Shown here piece after piece: positions 26,130 through 38,200 of a stretch of DNA of 64,000 nucleotides; within the stretch, counting starts at the first letter, position 1; every line of letters starts with the position of its first letter. Location: the NCBI GenBank assembly GCA_900708905.1, contig CAADRB010000053.1:62001-126000 (forward strand). The letters run 5' to 3'. The notes beneath the pieces were generated by a model, which was not told where the DNA came from, did no database searches, and saw nothing but the letters and a program-made list of their open reading frames with translations. Origin of the DNA: Hymenolepis diminuta (lineage: Eukaryota > Platyhelminthes > Cestoda > Cyclophyllidea > Hymenolepididae). Position numbers and translations under genes: made by a program.

Positions 26130-29100
26130 GCCGTATAACCTGGGATGATTAACCCCCCTCTCAGAACCACTTAGCTACTAGACACAAAGTACCCAACGTA
26201 AAAGTCTGAAGAGAAGCTGACTACGTCCATTGCTGGTTTCAACAGACAGCCATTATTAGAAGGGAGTTTTTAGGATACACATCGTGTTTTTACTTCACGG
26301 AGAGATGCAAAAGTCAAAAATACAATGACACTTCAAACTCTTTCATAAAATATAAAATATGCATCGATAATCGTTCTATTCAACTTGCATCCCTTATAAG
26401 AACTTTAAACTTTGACCCGTTTACCTTAATGATAACCTTGAGGCAAATTAGAACTGAAAACCCAAACTGAGTCTGGTAAATTTTGACAAATTATTTTATA
26501 ATATTGAATTGAGAAATTTGCCTGGAATAAAAAAACTGGAAAATCGACTGAATATACGACTATTTTTAAAGAAATGTAATGTTTTGGCATATATTCAAAA
26601 TGTAAAATCTGGCTCTGGGATTATGCGATAGATCTTTTGCAAATTTTTATTATTAAAAGTCTTTGATGTATCATAAACTTTTGAGCCACTTAAAAACCAA
26701 AAAGGTCATTACCCCTTCAAAATGCTTACTTTTTCATATGGGATTCAAAATGCCTTTAAAAAATGTCAGTATTCTATGAAATGTATAGACGAAACTGAAC
26801 AATGATAAGCTATATAAGTGTGGGAATAACTGTTTAAGCTTACAATTTAGAGGCAATTGTTTGTCACTGCTCGCAATATGATTTATTTTAAATATGAATA
26901 GATCTGTAATCTTTGAGTGCGAAATCATTTCAACAAATTCACTTTATTATTTTGTGCCTAATTTACCCTATGGAGGACTTAAGCTATCATAACAGATCTT
27001 ACACGAATTTATCTTCTCCGTTTAAAATTTGACTTTATTTTCGAAAGTATATCATTAAAAGGGTCAGGAAATGAGCCATAAATATAATCGTTTTAGACAG
27101 TGCTTTAAACCCATCTCACTCACACCTGAACGATTTCATTTTGAATATTCGTTCAGCTGTAAATGTAAAATGTCTCAGTTTTTTCATATCTATACGAATT
27201 AAACTTTGTCCACGTAATTCCATGTAATTTCCAACAGATAGACACTTTACTTCTCAATACCTTGAAAGGACTTCATTTTAAACTTCCCCATCTTTCAAAT
27301 TTTAGCTGTGTTGTTACGTATACTCGATATAATGAATTTTAGAATTTGATATTAAGTTCTCTAATACTCATTTCACTTGATTTATTAAACATTACGTAAT
27401 TTCCATCTTCTCTCTACAAAGTTCGCGTTTATTTTTCCCATCCTCTGCATTTAAATATAAAGCATCCTCTATTTTCTCTGGCCACTTCTTTACCCACATT
27501 CTTACATCGGACAAAACAGACCATGCACAGACGATTTAAATCCAAGTATGCTGATCTCTCGTTTTCCCATAAAATGACCCCATTTTGACAATTTATTTTG
27601 TTTATTTTAAATTAATTTTTCATCTTTCTACTTAAAAGAAAATAATTTTTGTTAAGTTATACGTAGAATATAAATTTTATGCTCATCGGTTCCTCAGAGG
27701 ACAAACTAGAAAGATGATTATCATTAGAATCAGAGTCTCTCTTCATTCACACAAATTTAAGGTGTTTAACTTTCTTTATTTAACCTAGTTTACTCCAATG
27801 ATCACTTTATATTTCTTTCACATTCTCTTTATAGATTAAATTATTTGGATAGTATATGGGCAGCAAATTCTCAATCCTCCTGTCCAAATAAAAAAAGCAT
27901 GATAAAAAGAGACGCGGTTGTAATTAGTATGATTAATTATAAGAATCATTAAAACTTGATAGGTATTTTCCTCATTATAGATGAGATTATGTATACTTTA
28001 GATCGACACAAGCACTCGAAGTGATCTTAGTGCAAAACGGGGGTAAAAAGGAAAATTGTTCATATTCACTTGAAACAATAGGATTCGAAAAGTAACTTCT
28101 TTCACATGTCTAGAGTCACAAATCAATGCAGGTGGGATTGTAAAAGAAGCTATAACCCACAGCATCCAAAGAAGCAAATAGAATATTTTAATGTCGCTGT
28201 TCATTTTAAAATATCCACATTAGCACTAAGAATGTCTGATGACAACAGACCTAGTACTACGATAAGACTTATCTTACAATTACGCTCCGGTAGAGGTAAT
28301 TCAGAGGAATCCTCCTGGAAATACCGCCAATAAGCATCAGCAAAGAAGACTTCTCCCTTGGGTTGTTATGAAAAGCTTTTCCTTAAATTAAAATTTCTTC
28401 TATGCCATTAGATACTAAGGAGAACTAGGTAAAAAGCTTATTCAAAATCACAGCTAAGACCAATCAATCAAGGAATTTTTTGGCTTGACTAGACTATCTA
28501 AAGTACCAATGAATGTCGATTCCTGTCTTCAACAGCGTAAATACTCATCTCAAGGGAATCAAAATGGAAGCTTCCGACCGAATACGAAAGTTCGCAGAAA
28601 GCAAGATAGACATTTTGGACTATTGGTAGGATAACTTTGAGTCAAGTGAAATAATCAACCAGGAATCCCAGTGTCTGAATTTTGATTTCATTAAAAGACA
28701 GAGGCGGTTGAAATGCCACATAACAGAATGTCATCCACAATGTTGACATCAGGTATTATGCGAGCACCTCATAAAAATCTTTTTAAAAACCGGAATATGT
28801 ATTTTTTCTGAGTTGGGAAGAGAAAAGGTAAAAATCCCGATTCCCATGAACCAAATGTCCCTACGATTTCCTCAGAATATTTTGTCACAACAGTAGCTGT
28901 ACGCCTGTTTCTCCGAATGGTATAATGTGAGTTATTTTTATTAATAATCAGACGCAGTTTCTGGCGTTTATAGCAGCTTACCTTAGCGCTAAACATTGGG
29001 TGTATTGCTAGACACCCAGTATCTTTAGCTTTCCACGTATGTGTTCTTCCTCAAGTAATCCTTGTCATACTTCCAATGTACTAACCCGCCACAACCTCCA

Positions 29101-32100
29101 TTCATGGACATGACTCATATCCTTCGTATGCATTCTAATTATTTCGCGGTTCTCATAATAAAAAACGGATTAGATGCAGTGAAGTTGAATTCCCTCTGTC
29201 TTTGCTTTAGTGACTATTACTTAAAGCACCCTTAGGATATAATAATCTTCAAACGTATCAGTACGTATTATGGGGAAATATTTAATTCCTATAGATTATT
29301 TCTTCATATAAATACCTAGCATATATTTTTATTATAATGACAACATCTTTGGAATTTATAGGCTATTTTCAGTCTTTGCTGAACTAAAAAACTCACTGGA
29401 ACTAATTATTAATAAACGCATTAAGTAATAGTTGTTTATTCCTATATACGATTTACTTAAATGTGTGTGCATATGTGTGCGACTGTGGCCACTAGGGCCA
29501 CAATAGGTAACATTCTATCTAAACATTTAAGTGACTTTTTTCCGCAATCTGCTTAACCTTTCATACTGAGGAAGTTCAATTACAAAATTAATGAATTTAT
29601 TTCAGAATAATGGATCTATTTCTTTTGAAAATAGAAATCCAATATATTGATTATACTTTATGTAATATCTGTCAGAGAGTCGATTTGAAATATCGCTTGA
29701 ATGGAAAATTTCCTGTTGCCCCTGCCGGACAGCATGTGAGTGTTAATACATGTTGCTTTCATAATATCTTGCCTCCCCTCTAATGCGTAGGTTAGATGAT
29801 GTTGAAACAGTAAGTATGGAGGTAATAGATCATAATCACATGAGAAAAATGAGTATTGTTATGAAACACTCATGGAGTTATTTCAATGAGAACTTATTAT
29901 TTTGTTGCTATGATAATGCTTTTTTTGTCTGGAAAACAGACACTCATTAGACGCGTTTGCGATTTGGTCAAGTTACTTAAACTAATTTCTCCCGCTCGAT
30001 TTTTTTCTATATAACTACTAATGTGTTTGTTTTTATCAGTTAAGGTAACATTTTTAATATCTGATCACTAAAATAAAGTCATTTGGTCTTCAGTTTTTTT
30101 ATAAATATGAGTATTTGCCGATCTCAAAGATTCTTGGAATGTCTTCCCTAATTTCTGATAATCTTTTGGGTATATACGTCGCATAAATGCCTAGGTGCCT
30201 TTTTATTATCGAATACGCAATATTTACATCCCTTTTTTGAAGAGCCAGTTTTCCGAAATTTCGCCGATGTATTGGTGATGTAAAGGAATAAAGCGTACTG
30301 AAAGGGAAGGAAAATCTAGGACGGATGCTGCCGCCTGAAAAACTATGAAATGTAGTGGCGAGAAATGATCTTGATATTCTTAATATTAGTTATAGTTTAA
30401 ACTAGTTGACGAGTGAAATGCGCTTTGCAAACCAAATACAAAAAATCAATACAGATGATTGTTTAAATTACTTATCATTTAAAATAAGAGTAATGAGATA
30501 TCAATCATGAACTTTTCATTCATTTAGCGTTATTTTATTTATCTGCTTTATTATCTCCAATTAATACGGACATTAGAACTCTAAACAAACTGCAAATTTC
30601 AATTCTCTACCTTAGTTAAGTTAATCCAAACGGGAACGGAAAATATTAGTCACACTCAATGATACATATGGGCCGGTGGGTTTGTGATTTCGTATATCAT
30701 TAGTTAATTCGATGATGTTGTATCAAACGCTGTTGGCTCAGTTACAACCAATGAAGTAATCACAAACTAGTGGCAGTGCAACAACTTTTTATCCAGGAAA
30801 TAACTCACCTTTCCCTATAAAAAACCGTTTTTGTGTTAAATACTTTTCTATAAACCAGAATTAGTGATTATTGCAAGGGTATAAATTGAAATTAATGAAA
30901 TTTGTCTTTTGAATTATAATTTAGTTAAATCAAGGGAAATCCCTTATTTCAAATCCCATTTAACCTAAATACGGCTATAAAGAAAAATTAAATTATTTTT
31001 TAAACGAGTTCCATTATTTATGAAAAATAAGGCGCATGCTTCCGAAGGCACTTACAAGGCATTAAAAATAATACAAATATTTGCTTATTATATTGCAAGA
31101 AAATTCAAAATTCGTTATAAAGCTTTACTCTTTCACTATTTTAAGTCTTTCGCTTTACAAAAGTCACTTTTTCCTCGTTTAGGATTGAAGAATAGTTAAT
31201 TGTACAAAAATGTTATATTTTTACTAAATTTGCAAAAGTGAATTAATTTATCGTGAAATAAAAAGCAATGATAGATTCGAGAATTTCTATTGCGCTTTTG
31301 ACTGAATCCACTTATCATTACGATATTTTTTTAAATTTGAACCTGCTTCATGAATGCGCAGGATTTTAATTCTTTTTAAATTTTACAAGTCACGAACATA
31401 GAATACAAGCATTCGAGAACTAAAGATTTGGCAGAAAGATAGAGTTTGGACCTAATATTATCAGTAAACAGTGAAAGTGTTAATTATTACGAATAATTAA
31501 AATTAATATCATGAGTACATAACTGGTACGATCAGTATGTTGAATTTAACTAATGAGGTATGCATCAGAGCAGGTATCTGTGAAAGCTTTAACAAAAATA
31601 ATCAAATGCAAATGGAAATAATTTTTCAAAACAAATAAATTTTACAAAAATCACTGACATTCATCAATGAGACTTATTCAATTGAGGGCTATTTAAATAG
31701 CATACTTTGAACTAAGCATCTTAGTTATGCTCTCAATGAGAGTTGTAAAGTATTCAGCTCGTTTAAATAGAACACTTCTCCTCCATTGTACATTCATTAA
31801 TAAGAGAAGAGACGAAGATACTCAACAAGGATGTTTATCGAGCATACCATTCTATTTATATAATGCCATGCTTTCCTTAAAATTTTCACACGATGGACGG
31901 AATTTTGCAAAAAATAAAAATAGTTTTAAAAGAGACTAACGCCCTAAAATTAAAGATATATGATATGAATTTCCAAAAAGTGTAATTTAATCATGGAAAA
32001 TCATAAGGAAATTAGTCATTAAATGTCACATATAAAATATACATATTTTAAAATTCTTAATCATGTTAGTTTTATTTATCAAATATGAAAAATTGTGGTA

Positions 32101-32210
32101 ATAAGCAATACATAATTTGGCATTTTAATTTTCTAATGCAACCTTAAGAAATAAATACCGCTGATTATTAAACTTACGGAGACTCTTATCGCTCTATCGT
32201 GGATGGCTAA
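26130..32210. other. Intergenic, no gene supported
   Basis: Nothing of coding character was found on either strand. A C/T-biased patch lies at 27400-27510 and a short TG-rich patch at 29461-29485. This is the 5' flank of the neuroglian-like gene. I see no clear TATA or initiator within 200 bases of its start codon; an in-frame stop TGA precedes the first ATG. Confidence 0.5.
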
Positions 32211-32212
32211 AA

Positions 32213-32282
32213 ATGGGGATGTCTATGAATGAAATGCCTAAATTTATTGCCTTCGCCGTATTTTTGGTGCATGCTTATGCAC
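32213..32282 (+). other. Signal peptide exon of neuroglian-like gene
   Basis: The frame Met-x-Met...FIAFAVFLVHAYA gives a hydrophobic core with small residues before the predicted cleavage. It joins in phase 1 to the Ig1 exon at 32317, across a 34-bp intron. A competing frame starting at 32229 reads through this intron and would lose the signal peptide, so it is less likely. Confidence 0.85.
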
Positions 32283-35200
32283 GTATGTAATTTCTATTTT
32301 ATTATAACATATGTAGTGTCTCTACCACCTTCCTTTATTAAAATGCCGAAAAAGCAGGCTGTGTTTATCCCCGGAGAGGCCATTGTCTTGCTTTGCAAAG
32401 TAGAGGCATGGCCAACCCCAAAGTATGAATTTTCTTAATTATACATTTCTTAGATATTACTGGACTAAAAATGGCCGAGATTTCAATTGGGCTGGTAATA
32501 TCGGTCGGTACACGAAGTATCCTGGTGAGGGAACTATCGTCCTTGCAAGACCTGGAACAGATGACGATGGCCAATACCAGTGCTTTGCAGAAAATAAATT
32601 TGGTGTTGCAGTTTCCTACGTCATCAATGTGAAACGAGCAGGTTGTTTTGTATAAATATTTACTATCCCTTTTCCGCAGAAATGGGACAGTTTGTTGATT
32701 CAAAGATAATCACCATCCGAAAAAGAATCGGAGAATCTGTGTCCTTACCCTGTCAGGTTCCTCTTGGTTATCCACCACCAGTTGTCACTTGGCAAACCAT
32801 TAAAAATGCTCAGTTGGATTATATCAAAGAAACTAGTCGATTGGCCATTGATATCGATGGTGCGTAAAATGTCTTGATTTCGAACTCATATTTTGTTGTT
32901 TAGACTAATTGCTCTTAACTTACTGCGTACTTTACACTTTTTATTCTTTATATTAGGATTTATTAATATTTATTATTATATTATTTTGTTTAGGAACTCT
33001 TCATATCGCTGCAGTCTTGGCTTCAGATGATGGAGTTACCTTTCAGTGCGTTGCTAATAATGAGATTATTCGTGAACAGACAACTGGACCGGGATATAAG
33101 ATCATAGCTTCATATCCTGAAGTAAAATTATCTTTAATGACAGTCGTTAAATAACTTTAATAGATAACTCAACCCATCACATTCCTGTATCAAACCCCCT
33201 ATTCATCCCTTGCTGTTGTTGGAGATGTACTGCGATTGCAGTGTATTCTTGGCGGTTATCCACTTCCGAGTTATCGATGGTATAAAGATGGCGTTGATGC
33301 TACACTGGTTGGCTATTTCTTCTCGTAATTAATTCCTTCATCTAGTCTCCAAACACGAATATTGTTAGCATGGGTACGACCCTCGAAATAAATCCGGTGA
33401 CAAACGCAACTGCTGGGCAGTATCGTTGTCAAGGTGTCAACGAGGCTACTATGACTTCTAAGAACTATGAATATGAAGTTCGAGTAAAGTGTGAGTTATA
33501 AAACTTCATCAATTTACCTTGTATTTCTGGATAAGTTATTAATTTGGGATATTATACTTTAAAGCTGCCCCAAAGTTTACTATATTCCCTGTTGATACAA
33601 CAGTTCCTGAGAATGGGAGTATTGTATTCACCTGCGAAGCTGATGCTGATCCTAGACCGATGATCAGATGGACAGTAAACGGTTTGGATCCTTCTTTCTA
33701 CCTCGATGGAGTTCGAAAGCTCATCAGTGGAAACGTAAGCTCCTATTCCTCTCTCTAACTTGTATATTGTTTAGACAATGATTCTCAACAACTTGACAGT
33801 AGATGACATCGCTGTTGTTCAATGCAACGCGTCCAATTCTTTCGGATATGACTTTGTTAATGCCTATGTGAATGTTCTTAGAGAACCTCCATATATCTAC
33901 AAAGCTCCACCTCAAAATTTACGTCAGGTAGAAGGAACTCAGGTTGTACTTCCTTGTCGAAGTTACTCTGCTCCAAAAGCTCTCGTGTCATGGCGAAAGG
34001 ATGGTAGACCTATTAATGGTGGAAGATATCAAGTAATGGAGAATGGAGATCTTGTAATTGAGGTTAATAGGACTCTTATATACCTTGCTACTTAATCTGT
34101 GTTTAGTAGTTAATGAGCATTATTTTTAGTCAGGAGCGGTAGCTGACACAGGAGTCTATGAATGCACGGCAACAAACCCTTTCGGTGTTACTAAAGCATC
34201 CGGTTCTCTATCTGTTCATCTCAAGACTCGAGTCACCCTGGCTCCGATTGAAACATGGGTTTATGAAGGACAGTTGGTGAAGTTTGTCTGCACTGCAACA
34301 ACAGACCCTGAGGAAGTGGCCAATCTGAAAGTCACGTGGTATAAGGATGGAAATCTGATTGACCCCATTCTCACTCCTCGTATTGAGCAAGTTGGATTTG
34401 ATTACTCACTCGTTATTGGTGGAGCACAAACGTTGGACACTGGACAGTATCGCTGTAATGCTACGAATGGATTAGATTCTGCTACAGCGACTGCATCTCT
34501 TCTTGTTCAAGGTATCTAGCGACTGATTACCCTAAATATTTGAAGCTTTTCGGAAAACAATTCCTCTTTTTTATTAATCTTTAAAGGTAGACCTAATCAA
34601 CCAAGAAATTTAGTCAAAGATTGTATCACTTTCGTATCTTCACGGAAAGCTATGCTCAAGTGGGCTCCAGGATCTGACAACTATGCTCCAATTATCGAGT
34701 ATATTGTCGAATTTTCTACGCAATTTGAACGGGAAACTTGGTATCGTGCTGAGATTTATAATCTGACTGGCCTGCTTCAGGCGACGGATGCTAAAGTAAT
34801 AATTGGCTAATTTATTTAATCCATTTTTTTTTCGAGTAAAACAAAGAATCCATTTAAAAGTCCTATATAACAGTAAGATGTAAACTCTGAACACGTAGTC
34901 TCGGAATTTCACTTAGCTATTATTTATTAATTTTTTAAAAAATCAACAGGTTTCAGTTCTTAACATTTTTTTCTAAATGTATTTGGATTGAATATTAACT
35001 TGAGAGGTGGTATCATAAATTGATGAGGCTGAAAATAAAGTACTGGGAGTAGTATTATAAGCAAAAATGAGTGTATTGAATTATAATAATACATAGCAAA
35101 TGATTGTACAGCAATCAAGAAACTGGCACCAATTCAGAACCTTTTGGTATTATGAACGAACAGTAATTACATTGAAATCTATAAAGGTGAAGAATTGGGT

Positions 35201-38200
35201 AATAACTTTAACAGCATACTCATTGACATTGTTTATCCGCATATAGCCGTTTTCCAATAGTGTTAAAATCCTTACACGTTTAAGCAATACGAGTAGGAAA
35301 TTCCGTGTGTGTTTAATTCTGATTTAAAAATCACTCTAAAGAGGAATGATTTCTACAGACTTACACCTTTTTACTCATTAGTTAATACCAAAAGCATGGA
35401 TTTTGAGGCTATCGCAGGTAAACACTGTAAATTAGAGGAGATCCTAGTAACTAATTAAAGCAAAGATGAGTATTTCTTGGAGGGTGTTTTGTGCCGCTAA
35501 CGCTGTCATCATTCTAGGATGCTTTCATCAATATCTATGCTCACAGGATATTCTTATTTCAATGGAGGCAGAAAGCTGGAGGTGCAACTGAACTATGGCT
35601 GAAATATCGATTAGAAAATCTCACCCTACGAAGACTTTTTTATTCATCCCCCTTTAATAGATCGTCATGCGACCAAATATCGATTATCGATTCCGTGTTC
35701 GTACGCGCAATCGTGTGGGTGTATCAGAGCCCAGTGTCTCCACAAGAGGAACCTGTTCTATCTTAGCAACAGCTCCTGATAGCAATCCAAATGAACTCTA
35801 TGTCTATGGAACTACACCGAACAATCTTGTTATTCAGTGGTCTGTAAGTTGGCTAAATTTGTATTTAGGTTTCCTTTTAGACCATGCCATACATTGAACA
35901 CTATGCAAGCAATCTTGTCTATCTGCTAACTGTTCGATGTCTTAACTGCAATAATATTAGACCTACAGATGTTAATACTACAATTATTAGTGATTGGAGA
36001 ACTGATCGAATAACCTACACAAAGTTTCAATCTGGAGATCCATCGAACAGAATTATTCAACCAATTGAGTCATACAAATTGTTTGAAGTGCGTTCACATC
36101 AATTTAAAATTTATTATTACCATATAGGTAACGATTCAAAGTCGAAATGATAAGGGCACCAGCACAAAAGCTGCCACAATAGCACGAGGCTACTCAGGAG
36201 AAAATATGCCAAGTATAGCCGCACCTACGCCGACTATAGTTCAACCGACTTCAGATGGAGCTGTTTTGCAATGGACAGTTATTACTCAAAATCAAGAAGC
36301 ACAGATTAATGGATTCTTTCGCGGATATCGAGTAGAATGGTGCATTGCTTCGCTAAATCAGGCCGAATGTGAAAGCCAAAAGCGGTTCCAGGATGTTCTA
36401 TTACAGCGCCTCTCTGTGCCAATATCTTACCTTCGACAATCTCGTTCCGTACCGGAAGATGAATTTGAAAGTGTCAAAGATGAACATTCTTATCTATTCC
36501 GCTCCTTCCATGCTTCTCCTTCTGTTTCTCATTTCGAAGAGGATTCTGGGGAAGGTTACTGCACAAGTCGAGCTTATCAACCACAGTCAGTTTTGGGCGA
36601 AGCTGTGCGACATGTTATCGGGCGCTCAAGACGTCAGTTGTTTACTATGTCAACTTTAGCAGATTTGACAGATTCAACAGTCCCTGTTATACTTCGAAAT
36701 TTTACCTGGGGACAAATGATCAATTATACTTTAACCGGTGCACCAGGAAATACTCAGATTAAAGTCTGGCTTCGAATTCTCAACAGTCTTCATGCTGGTC
36801 CAATGAGGTAATTTGATTATTTCAAGAATTCTACAGTTTACTTTAGTTCTTCAGTGACCCTTCAAACACTCGAAGGTCCTCCAGGACCCGTGTCAGAACT
36901 CCATGCTGTGGTAATTGGTATCAATAGAGTCAATATATCGTGGAATGTCCCCGCGCAGCCAAATGGAATTATTACTGGTTATGATTTTGAAGCCCGAGAA
37001 AGTATGTGAATTATAAGAATCAACACTACTTACATTCTTATCAGTAATCGGTCTAGATATCGCACTGTCATCACGATATCCTACCGTGTACGATGGATCT
37101 TTGAAATGGTACGAAGTAACAGCTCTTAGGGCAAACACCTCTTATCGACTAGTTGTAATACCAAGAACGTCTGCTGGACTCGGAATCGATTGCTTTATTG
37201 ATGTTACAACACTGGATGTCACTTCAAGTAAGTTCAATTGCGGTATGTTAACTGTGTTATAGCTCCTTCGCCACCAACATTCTTCATATTCGATATCACC
37301 GATAGTACCTTCAACGTGACCTTTGAACCCAGTCATCTTGGAGAACCGGGATCTGTTTTTTTTGTCCAGTATAGAATGCCTGGAGTAATTCTATGGCAAG
37401 AGTCCCTTAGAGTGTTTCTTACTCGTACTATTCGTGTAACCCAACTTAATCCATGTGAGTAATTTTTTTTTTCAATTTGAAATAGATTTTACTTAAGATA
37501 TGTAAGTAGTTGTGACATTTTCTTTTCAGCAACGAAATATGAGGTGCGAATGGTAGCTACGAATGGTGCTTTGATTTCTATGCCATCAGAATCCAAGTAC
37601 ATTTATACGACAGGCGACGCACCTCCCGGAGGTTTGGAAGGTTCTAGTGCCATCTGGTTTGCTGCCACTATCATTATCTTTATTATTGTGATTTTCGTGT
37701 TTGTTCTCCTCATATGCATCAGGAGCCAACGTTTTAAAGAAGGTAAGATCGATAAAAGGTTCTTTTATATCTTAATCTTAGATAGAAAACATTAATAAAA
37801 ATATTTACATTTGCAGTTCAAGAAAAGGCCGCGCCAACTGAACCGCTGTTTGAGCCACCAGAAATGTGAGTTCCAATTCTACAGACCGTACCCCTATTTA
37901 AATAGTATTTTCGACATTTATTTCTACCACGTATTTTCCAAAAGGTTTACTGAACCTCAGTCACTATCGAGTGTGGAACAGCAGATGCCTTTAGACGCGT
38001 CAGTGCCCTACGGATCAATGGGTTTCGGTCAGGCTCCTCCTAGTCATTTGGCCTCCACGATTGGAGATGACAACTTTGAAAAGTCGTATTTATCGCGTCA
38101 ACAGCCGTTCAGTGCAAGTGAAATAAGCTGGTCTTCTGGACAAGGTGATCAATTTTTTTATAAAGTATCTTTTTAAGGGTTTTTATTAGTATATAGCTAT

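Noticed and set aside
32229..32438. + strand frame reading through the first two neuroglian introns
   Set aside because: It loses the signal peptide and breaks Ig1 after Lys; the spliced model restores both in frame.
32365..32703. - strand open frame of 112 codons
   Set aside because: Antisense to Ig1 exons of the neuroglian-like gene, with no domain of its own.
36369..36659. + strand overlapping frame of 96 codons inside exon 14
   Set aside because: Alternative frame of the third FNIII domain; the main frame continues the protein on both sides.
37142..37336. - strand frame over neuroglian exons 16-17
   Set aside because: Antisense shadow crossing an intron with good + strand splice sites.
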